DNA from: an uncultured Bacilli bacterium
GTDB taxonomy: Bacteria > Bacillota_I > Bacilli_A > RFN20 > CAG-826
DNA length: 5,582 bases
Reading direction: 5' to 3'
Assembly (NCBI GenBank): GCA_934133115.1
Contig: CAKPAV010000125.1
Coordinates: 1 to 5,582, forward strand
The notes under the pieces were generated by a model. That model was not told where the DNA came from. It saw only the letters and a list, made by a program, of their open reading frames with translations, and did no database searches. Every line of letters starts with the position of its first letter. The stretch's first letter is position 1. Shown piece after piece: positions 1 through 5,582 of the stretch. The position numbers were made by a program, and so were the translations under genes.

Positions 1-1075
1 CAGTAATAACTTTTGATGACTCTGCTGAAGTCAAATATTTTATTAATTCAATTGCCGCTGATTTATCTTTTGTATTATTATTTGTTAATCCAAAACACCA
101 AGATCCTGTCGCTGATGCAGCTTGAACTTCTTTTGGATATGGTAATAATCCCCATGAATCTCTATTTGGAAACATTTGAGGATATTTTTGATCTAATTCA
201 GGAATAGTCCAACCAGAAGATAAATACATACCAGTTTTTCCTACGAAGAAATCACTAGCGCCAATTGCATATGAAGTATAGTTTTTGTCAATTAAATCTT
301 TTAAAAACTTAAATCCATTATAAGAGGCAGCACTGTTAAAATATCCTGTAGCCACATAACCATCATCAGAAGTAAAACTTCCACCACTTGCGTAAATAAA
401 TGGATATAACATATATGGTGCAGTTTCATCTTTTGTCGCATCTAATCTCATATCAACTGGAGCAAAATCCGAGCTTGTATTAAATCTTCTTAATTTGTCA
501 CATACATCTTTGAATTGGTCAAAAGTCCATGGATTATCAACTGTGTATGATGATACATCAATACCGGCATCTGCAAATATTCTCTTATTATAATAAAAAC
601 CAGCGCTTGACTCTTGGATTGGCAAACCATATAACTTATTTTGATATGTAGAAGTAGTTATGAAATCATTTTTGGTTTTCTCATCAATCAAATTAGTAAT
701 ATCATACAAAATTCCTGATTTAGCATATGATGCACAGTTAGGGGCATCAAAAGTAATAATATCATCAAGAGTTCCGTCAACTAACTTATTTGATAATTCA
801 GTTTCATAAGCAGATGCTCCAGAAGTTCTTGCAATATATTTTGCTTGAGCTTTTATATGCTTGTCTGCAAAATCATGATTAAATTGAGTGATTCTTTTTT
901 TATAAGCGATACCTTCTGCCGATCTTTCATCAACGTGAAACATAATTTTGACAATTTTATTTCCTTCATTATCACTTAAATCACTGCCTGAATCAGTTGG
1001 TCCACATGAAGCAAGTGAAACTAATGTAAGAGCTAATAATAAACTTGAACTTAATTTTTTAATGTTGTTTTTCAT
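1..1075 (-). CDS. ABC transporter sugar-binding lipoprotein (family 1 extracellular solute-binding protein), N-terminal 358 codons, incomplete
   Basis: Extracellular receptor of a carbohydrate ABC importer, anchored by lipid to the outer face of the membrane. The frame opens at ATG 1075-1073 after an AGGGG site and stays open to position 1, so the C-terminus is outside the window. Family members usually run to about 410-450 aa, so perhaps 50-90 residues are missing. Residues 1-23 are a lipoprotein signal peptide (MKNNIKKL, a hydrophobic stretch, lipobox LASC with Cys24). Family landmarks follow: LYGLPIQESSAGFYYNKRIF at 148-167, PWTFDQFKDVCDKL at 182-195, FFVGKTGMYLSSGW at 276-289, WGLLPYP at 308-314 and AAIELIKYLTSAESS at 340-354. 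Two lysines are followed by an Asp/Ser-rich linker after Cys24. The neighbours suggest that the ligand is fructose, sucrose or a fructo-oligosaccharide released by the GH32 enzyme; the sequence alone does not show the ligand. Permease genes would be expected just beyond position 1. Confidence 0.9.
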   Translation of the reverse strand, partial: MKNNIKKLSSSLLLALTLVSLASCGPTDSGSDLSDNEGNKIVKIMFHVDERSAEGIAYKKRITQFNHDFADKHIKAQAKYIARTSGASAYETELSNKLVDGTLDDIITFDAPNCASYAKSGILYDITNLIDEKTKNDFITTSTYQNKLYGLPIQESSAGFYYNKRIFADAGIDVSSYTVDNPWTFDQFKDVCDKLRRFNTSSDFAPVDMRLDATKDETAPYMLYPFIYASGGSFTSDDGYVATGYFNSAASYNGFKFLKDLIDKNYTSYAIGASDFFVGKTGMYLSSGWTIPELDQKYPQMFPNRDSWGLLPYPKEVQAASATGSWCFGLTNNNTKDKSAAIELIKYLTSAESSKVIT

Positions 1076-1082
1076 AAATTTT

Positions 1083-1087
1083 CCCCT
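1083..1087 (-). promoter_or_regulatory. Ribosome-binding site of the sugar-binding lipoprotein gene
   Basis: The minus strand reads AGGGG at 1087-1083, 7 nt before the ATG at 1075-1073 and only 2 nt after the regulator's TAA. It fits in the 14-nt gap between the genes, so ribosomes finishing the regulator end on top of it. Confidence 0.75.
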
Positions 1088-1089
1088 TT

Positions 1090-2064
1090 TTATTTTGTTG
1101 TTATGCCACTTATAAAAGTGGATTTTATAATTGTTTTTAATGGTACTTCTTTACCATTTATTTCATTAATTAAAATTTCTACTGCCTTTTCAGCCATTTG
1201 CTGAATATCTTGCTTAACGCATGTTATTGGAATAGATGATGCAATCCAATTAACGAAATTCTCATCGTAACAGATTATTTCAATATCATTAGGAATTGTA
1301 ATTCCCCTTTTCTTCAAAATTTTGTATGCAACTTGCGAAATTGAATAACCAGATATAAATAAAGCGTCCACATCTTGATAAGTATTTAGAAATTCATTAA
1401 CAATGTTTTCTTCTTCGCCATGACGTATTGCTTCGTAAACAATTAATTTTTCTAGTTTGTACTCATCCATTACATCGTTATATGCCTTTATTCTATTAGA
1501 TACTTCTGATTCCACTAATGGCTTAGAACCAATAAATCCAATTCTTTTAGCGCCTCTTTTAATAAATTCCTTTAGTGCCTTTTTTGTTCCATCATAGTTA
1601 TCAGATGTAACATAAGGAATGTTTTTCCCTAAGTGTCTATCTATTGACACAATATTACAATTATCAAATTCGTTTTCATCATGATAGAAGTGAGTAACAA
1701 CAAGTGCACCATCTACTTCTTTTCCCTTTAATCTATCGACAATCTCATTTTCTTTAGAAATACGTTGTTGTGATGAAACAAGCAATAACGTATATCCGTA
1801 TTTATCTAATGCATTTTCGACATAATAAGTAAGTTGAGTAAAAAACAAATCTGTTATAACTGGTATTAATAAAGCGATTGTTTTTGTTTTATTTTTTCTC
1901 AATCGTTTTCCGATTTCTGATGGGACATAATTCAATTTTGCTATTGCTTCTAAAACTTTTTGCTTTGTTATTAGATTAACATCTTTTGAACCATTTAAGA
2001 CCCTTGAAACCGTCCCAACACCTACGTTAGCTTCACGAGCTACATCTTTAATTGTTGTTGACAT
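1090..2064 (-). CDS. LacI-family sugar-responsive transcriptional regulator
   Basis: Cytoplasmic DNA-binding regulator of 324 aa, close to the usual LacI family length of about 330-340. The N-terminus has the family helix-turn-helix (residues 5-25: TIKDVAREANVG, then the recognition helix TVSRVLNGS). The hinge helix PSEIGKRLRK is at 48-57. The rest is a periplasmic-binding-protein-like effector domain with the usual landmarks: IALLIP at 63-68, VSIDR at 139-143, SDNYDG at 154-159, RIGFIGS at 174-180, R191 with Y195 in the NRIKAY segment, and CYDE at 265-268. These positions normally line a sugar pocket. Its place between a fructan hydrolase and a sugar-binding lipoprotein suggests that it represses this operon and is released by fructose, sucrose, a fructo-oligosaccharide or a phosphorylated derivative; the effector is inference. 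Being inside the operon it would also control itself. The start is set by the AGGAG site 9 nt upstream. The stop is TAA at 1092-1090, 14 nt before the next ATG. Confidence 0.93.
   Translation of the reverse strand: MSTTIKDVAREANVGVGTVSRVLNGSKDVNLITKQKVLEAIAKLNYVPSEIGKRLRKNKTKTIALLIPVITDLFFTQLTYYVENALDKYGYTLLLVSSQQRISKENEIVDRLKGKEVDGALVVTHFYHDENEFDNCNIVSIDRHLGKNIPYVTSDNYDGTKKALKEFIKRGAKRIGFIGSKPLVESEVSNRIKAYNDVMDEYKLEKLIVYEAIRHGEEENIVNEFLNTYQDVDALFISGYSISQVAYKILKKRGITIPNDIEIICYDENFVNWIASSIPITCVKQDIQQMAEKAVEILINEINGKEVPLKTIIKSTFISGITTK
1106..1121. other. Short inverted repeat near the 3' end of the LacI gene
   Basis: CCACTT, a 4-base loop ATAA, then AAGTGG: a perfect 6-bp stem within the last codons of the regulator gene. 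On the minus-strand transcript it sits just before the stop codon, 18 nt upstream of the Shine-Dalgarno core of the binding-protein gene. No U-run follows it on that strand, so it does not look like an intrinsic terminator. It could be an mRNA stabilising or processing hairpin, a protein-binding half-site pair, or chance. Confidence 0.3.
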
Positions 2065-5000
2065 GATTTTTTTCTCCTTTTAAATATGAGCAAGCCAAAT
2101 AATATAACCAAAACAACTGATATTCCAATAATAGAATATAAGATAATATTATTTGTTCCCTTCGTATCAATGATTTCACTATGTTCTAAAGGCAATACTT
2201 TAACATTTAAGGCATTATCATCAATAGTTACTTCATTATCTCCAATATTTAACAAATTAGAAGAGATGATTAAATAGTTATTTTCTATTTTGTAATCATT
2301 GTTTTCTAAATTTGTTCCATTCAAAGCAATTTGACCTAATTGATAATTACCTAGATATACAACTAAATCCGAACCTTCATTAATAACATAGTCATTGAAT
2401 TGCACTTTAGGTAAAGATTTAACTTCTATTGTTATTTCATAGGATATATCATCTTTAACTATTCTAAATACATAATTTCCAATCTTTTTTAAAGTTTGAA
2501 AATATTCTTTATGTAAAATTAGATTTCTACCATTAACATCATAATAATCTTTACTTATTAATGTGTTTTTATTTGTAACATTATATAAAGCCTTAATAGG
2601 TGATGAAGAAACAAATTTCATATTCACATCATTCCCATCATATACGTACGAATCATTTTCAATATTTATATTTTGGAAATAAGCTCTAGTTTTAAAAACA
2701 TTTAATCCTAAATAACCTTCTTGCGGCTCGCTATCCAATAATGTTTCATCAATTATTTTGTTGCTATTTATAAAAACTTTAACATTATCTAATTTTAATC
2801 TAACTTCTAACGTAAAATTATGGCAATTAATATCATTAACACTTCTAGAAATCATACGCTGATTAGACCAAAACTTAACTATTTTATCTTGATTATCATA
2901 ATTAACATATAAAGCAGATGATAAATCTTTACTGGCTCTAAGTATTAAAGCCGCCGCACCAGAATTAACATCATTATCAATGTTTATATTAGCGCTAAAA
3001 GTCACATCTTTATAATAATCATTAGTTAAGTAATAACCATCACCATTTGTTTCAACTCCGGTAAAGCCAAGATTTGACATATACCAGTCACCTTGAATAT
3101 TTTTTCCATCTTTCAAATTTAAATCCGAACTAGTAACACCTTCGTGAACAGTAATATTAATTTGCTTTACTTTGTTATTTAATTTTACACTTATAATTCC
3201 AAAGCCACTTTTTATCGCCTCAATATGAATACCATATTTGTTTGGTGTGATAGAAACAACATTATTATCTATTTCATATTCTGGGCTTAATGTTAAATCT
3301 GATAAATAAACTAATATATCTTCTTCCTTTTTTAAAGTTAAATCTAAGTCAACATTAGATTTTGATAAATAAATGCTTGATTCACCTTCTATATTGCTTT
3401 GCTTCCATGTTGATAATATCTCATTAGCTTTTAATGATTTAATTTGTACTTGTTTATTAGTAAGTAAAGAGGCATTCAACGCATAAGGTGAAGAAAATGT
3501 TAATACATAAAACGAATATTTGAAATCATCGACAAATACTTCTATTCCACCATTATCAGATAAAATATAGAATGATAAATCTGTTTTATTTAATGCTCCA
3601 GTAATGTATTTTCTTGAATAATTATTTAAATTTAACGAAGCAGATGAAGTGTTACTTCTATCTACGTAATAACCATCTTCTTTAGAATAGCCAATTTCAA
3701 CATATTCATCATCATTTTGATTAATCCTAATCGCAACATCATTATCTAAAACATTAGTTAATTTAACTTCCAATTCTAATTGATGGGTATTGATATCTTT
3801 TAATATATCATTATTAGAGTCTACTGATATATTTTCTAAATCAATAATTGTTTGTTTAGCAAACACATCACTATCTTTGGTAATAGGAATTTCTTTTAAT
3901 GAATACAAATCGCCATTCTTATATAATTTATATTCAACAGGTATTGTCATTCCTCCGCCATTCCATGGATCACGAACACTTGCTAGCGCACCTGAATCAA
4001 TGGACTCTTCAGCATTAGGAACACCGCTAAACCAACTCATAGATATCGACTTGCCATAATTGTCACAGGTAACATCATCTATATAAAATGATTGAGTTGC
4101 ATATGAATCTGGACCAAAATCCATTTTTTGTGTTTCTAATTCATCAATGCTTAATGTCGATAAATCTCTATCCTTTGAATCTTTAAAAACAATTTTATTA
4201 TTTTCATAAGCAATTGAACCAACAATATATTCTCTTCCTTCAAAAGTAAATAAATTATGTGAAGTCCCATCATCAGCTTGAATAGAAATTATATCTACAC
4301 ATTCAGGCCTTTTTATATTAAAATGGTTTGATAATTTCCAATTAACTAAGTCATTTGATTCTAAAATCCAAACATCATTTGTTTCCATTCCAGATAATGT
4401 CATGCCGTATAAATGGTCTTTTACTAAAAAAACCTTAGGATCTCTACAAGAAACTTTATAATCTATTCCAATAACGGTTTGAGGTATTCGTACTCTTTTT
4501 GTCCAAGTTAATCCTTCATCATCACTTGACATCAATACTTGATCTTGAAGCCCACCATCACGAGTATAGTAGGCTATTAATCCTTCTCCATTACCATTTG
4601 GAAACCAATCATAAGAATCAATTAAACTTGACATGCCTTTTCGATACACCATTGTGCTTCCAGACCACATATAACCATTTCCTGAACCAAATCCACTTGA
4701 TTCATCATCTGGAAACAAACATATAGGAAGTAATTCCCAATGAGCTAAGTCTTTACTTCTAGCATGTCCCCAATACATATCTGACCAATATTTTGAATAT
4801 GGATGAGTTTGATAATACAAATGATAATAACCTTTGTAATAAACTAATCCATTTGGATCGTTGTTCCAATGAGCATATTGTGAAAAATGGTATTGATTTC
4901 GATAAGGTTCGCTATAATATGAATAGTCTGATTTACCTATTTCTACATTGCTAAACTTAACTTTTGAATTAAATGTATTAAATCCTAAATAGCCGCCTTG

Positions 5001-5522
5001 ATAAGTATCATCTAAAACGATATCTTTATCAATTCCAAAACGTTTAATATTATCAGCAAAGAATTCTGCATGTACACCATCATTTTCACTACTTACAATT
5101 ACTTTTAATTGCACTGATGGAATTTCTTTTAATCTAGGTAGAACTAAATTTAATTCCGACTGAGATAATTCTTTTTCTTTTGTTCCAATATAATAATCAT
5201 TTTCGATTTCATTAACTGTATATTCGCTAGCATTATTATCTTTTTCAAAATATAGTAATTTAACTCTATTTTCATATCTATCAACATTAAAAACAAAGTA
5301 TTTCTCATTTTCTTCTGAACCAAATGCTATTCCTGCTGCTTGTCCAGATATAAAATTAACTGTCGCAGTATAAACAAAACTTTCTTCTTTTTCATATTTT
5401 ATATTTGAAAGGTGAAAAGAATTGCCACTTGAAGAATATTCACTAGACTCATTATTAATATTAATACTGGCTAATGAAGTTATACTAAATAATGCGATTA
5501 TCAAACTTAAAACTTTTACCAT
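2040..5522 (-). CDS. Secreted, membrane-anchored GH32 fructan hydrolase (levanase/inulinase-like) with CBM66-like and X2-like modules
   Basis: Predicted surface enzyme of 1160 aa hydrolysing beta-fructosidic bonds in fructans. Residues 1-19 form a signal peptide with no lipobox Cys. Residues 24-198 are a beta-sandwich module ending GYLGFNTF, resembling CBM66, the levan-binding module of Bacillus subtilis SacC. The GH32 five-bladed propeller spans about 208-545: HWNNDPNG gives nucleophile Asp222, WSGS lies at 286-289, RDP gives transition-state stabiliser Asp361, and PEC gives acid/base Glu407. The GH32 C-terminal beta-sandwich is about 570-706, including EVFVDD. An Ig-like module follows at about 715-795, then a second CBM66-like module (802-957, ending GYLGLNVF) and two X2-like Ig modules (about 966-1035 and 1046-1110). 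One transmembrane helix (1125-1147) and a basic tail KRRKK complete it. All three catalytic residues are present, so it is probably active. The CBM66-like modules favour levan, but exo/endo mode and levan/inulin preference are not decidable here. The gene overlaps the kinase by 7 nt and the LacI gene by 25 nt. Confidence 0.92.
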   Translation of the reverse strand: MVKVLSLIIALFSITSLASININNESSEYSSSGNSFHLSNIKYEKEESFVYTATVNFISGQAAGIAFGSEENEKYFVFNVDRYENRVKLLYFEKDNNASEYTVNEIENDYYIGTKEKELSQSELNLVLPRLKEIPSVQLKVIVSSENDGVHAEFFADNIKRFGIDKDIVLDDTYQGGYLGFNTFNSKVKFSNVEIGKSDYSYYSEPYRNQYHFSQYAHWNNDPNGLVYYKGYYHLYYQTHPYSKYWSDMYWGHARSKDLAHWELLPICLFPDDESSGFGSGNGYMWSGSTMVYRKGMSSLIDSYDWFPNGNGEGLIAYYTRDGGLQDQVLMSSDDEGLTWTKRVRIPQTVIGIDYKVSCRDPKVFLVKDHLYGMTLSGMETNDVWILESNDLVNWKLSNHFNIKRPECVDIISIQADDGTSHNLFTFEGREYIVGSIAYENNKIVFKDSKDRDLSTLSIDELETQKMDFGPDSYATQSFYIDDVTCDNYGKSISMSWFSGVPNAEESIDSGALASVRDPWNGGGMTIPVEYKLYKNGDLYSLKEIPITKDSDVFAKQTIIDLENISVDSNNDILKDINTHQLELEVKLTNVLDNDVAIRINQNDDEYVEIGYSKEDGYYVDRSNTSSASLNLNNYSRKYITGALNKTDLSFYILSDNGGIEVFVDDFKYSFYVLTFSSPYALNASLLTNKQVQIKSLKANEILSTWKQSNIEGESSIYLSKSNVDLDLTLKKEEDILVYLSDLTLSPEYEIDNNVVSITPNKYGIHIEAIKSGFGIISVKLNNKVKQINITVHEGVTSSDLNLKDGKNIQGDWYMSNLGFTGVETNGDGYYLTNDYYKDVTFSANINIDNDVNSGAAALILRASKDLSSALYVNYDNQDKIVKFWSNQRMISRSVNDINCHNFTLEVRLKLDNVKVFINSNKIIDETLLDSEPQEGYLGLNVFKTRAYFQNINIENDSYVYDGNDVNMKFVSSSPIKALYNVTNKNTLISKDYYDVNGRNLILHKEYFQTLKKIGNYVFRIVKDDISYEITIEVKSLPKVQFNDYVINEGSDLVVYLGNYQLGQIALNGTNLENNDYKIENNYLIISSNLLNIGDNEVTIDDNALNVKVLPLEHSEIIDTKGTNNIILYSIIGISVVLVILFGLLIFKRRKKSCQQQLKM
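2074..2078 (-). promoter_or_regulatory. Ribosome-binding site of the LacI-family gene, inside the GH32 coding sequence
   Basis: The minus strand reads AGGAG at 2078-2074, 9 nt before the ATG at 2064-2062. The same bases encode Arg1149 (AGG) and the first two bases of Arg1150 (AGA) in the basic anchor tail of the GH32 protein. The strong match fixes the regulator start at 2064 and shows that the 25-nt gene overlap is real. Confidence 0.85.
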
Positions 5523-5582
5523 ATTTTTTTCTCCATATAGTTTGTAATAATTTCATAAGTCGGCAAATTATCAATTGCACCT
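5516..5582 (-). CDS. Probable PfkB-family fructokinase, C-terminal 21 codons only
   Basis: An open frame enters from the right edge of the window and ends at a TAA at 5518-5516. The 21 residues visible read GAIDNLPTYEIITNYMEKK followed by IW. The pattern G-A-I-x-x-L-P-T-x-x-E/I resembles the extreme C-terminus of PfkB/ribokinase-fold fructokinases, which commonly end in a 'GAIPALPT' type segment. Such enzymes phosphorylate cytoplasmic fructose to fructose 6-phosphate using ATP. The frame overlaps the start of the GH32 gene by 7 nt, in a different phase, and the GH32 ribosome-binding site lies inside it, so the two genes are probably translationally linked. A fructokinase directly before a fructan hydrolase makes pathway sense. 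The assignment rests on a short tail plus context. A different sugar kinase or a chance open frame cannot be excluded, although 21 codons without a stop ending exactly at the next start argues for a real gene end. Confidence 0.6.
   Translation of the reverse strand, partial: GAIDNLPTYEIITNYMEKKIW
5531..5536 (-). promoter_or_regulatory. Ribosome-binding site of the GH32 gene
   Basis: On the minus strand ATGGAG (core GGAG, 5534-5531) precedes the ATG at 5522-5520 by an 8-nt A-rich spacer. It supports that ATG as the start and lies within the last codons of the upstream kinase frame. Confidence 0.75.

Noticed and set aside
13..207. Plus-strand open frame of 64 codons
   Set aside because: It lies opposite the well-supported sugar-binding lipoprotein frame, has a low-complexity Leu/Ile/Tyr-rich product and no clear ribosome-binding site. 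It is a shadow of the real gene.
1100..1140. Intrinsic terminator after the regulator gene
   Set aside because: The 6-bp stem lies inside the coding sequence, has no U-run after it on the transcribed strand, and the next gene follows immediately.
2086..2277. Plus-strand open frame of 63 codons opposite the X2-like and anchor region
   Set aside because: It is antisense to the GH32 C-terminus, whose X2-like modules and transmembrane helix explain the sequence. No family resemblance or start signal was seen.
3790..4726. Plus-strand open frames at 3790-4059 and 4499-4726
   Set aside because: Both are antisense to the GH32 catalytic region, where the opposite strand carries conserved catalytic motifs. 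The second product is an improbable His/Leu-rich string. Neither shows a recognisable domain.
5545..5575. Possible sigma-A type promoter before the GH32 gene (TTGATA followed 17 nt later by ATTATT)
   Set aside because: In DNA this AT-rich such matches are expected by chance. The -10 match is weak, and the stretch is coding sequence of the upstream kinase frame with tight operon spacing.
1..5582. Mobile element, CRISPR array, tRNA or rRNA, or TGA-as-Trp genetic code
   Set aside because: No direct-repeat array, terminal inverted repeats, transposase or structural RNA pattern was seen. Trp is encoded by TGG throughout, and the frames are intact with TGA treated as a stop.

Overview
The window is a tightly packed, very AT-rich stretch in which every gene lies on the minus strand, so the text below reads from high to low coordinates. 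The four genes, two of them cut by the window edges, form what looks like part of a fructan (probably levan) utilisation operon. In transcription order they are: the last 21 codons of a probable PfkB-family fructokinase; a large secreted GH32 fructan hydrolase with accessory binding modules and a C-terminal membrane anchor (1160 aa); a LacI-family transcriptional regulator (324 aa); and the first 358 codons of a lipoprotein sugar-binding component of an ABC importer, which continues past position 1.

Organism. The AT richness, A-rich Shine-Dalgarno contexts (GGAG, AGGAG and AGGGG followed by A-runs), a Gram-positive style lipoprotein and a sorting-signal-like tail on the surface enzyme point to a low-GC Firmicute or a Tenericutes-related lineage (Erysipelotrichia, RF39 or Acholeplasma/Izemoplasma-like Bacilli). 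Trp is read from TGG and the frames close on TAA or TAG. There is therefore no sign of the Mycoplasma code in which TGA means Trp. The assignment is by impression, not by search.

Layout. The kinase stop overlaps the hydrolase start by 7 nt, the hydrolase end overlaps the regulator start by 25 nt, and only 14 nt separate the regulator stop from the binding-protein ATG. No intergenic gap is long enough for an ordinary promoter, operator or terminator outside coding sequence, so the genes are most likely co-transcribed and translationally linked. The regulator's operator is presumably upstream of the kinase, outside the window.

How it fits together. The anchored hydrolase would release fructose or short fructo-oligosaccharides at the cell surface. 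The lipoprotein would capture these and pass them to ABC permeases, probably encoded beyond position 1. The kinase would phosphorylate cytoplasmic fructose, and the LacI-type protein would sense a sugar effector and control the operon. The parts are known families. The less ordinary points are the hydrolase architecture (CBM66-like modules on both sides of the catalytic unit, then X2-like Ig modules), its diverged active-site blocks, its motif-less sorting-signal-like tail, and a dual-coding junction in which the regulator's ribosome-binding site also encodes the arginines of the hydrolase's membrane-anchor tail.
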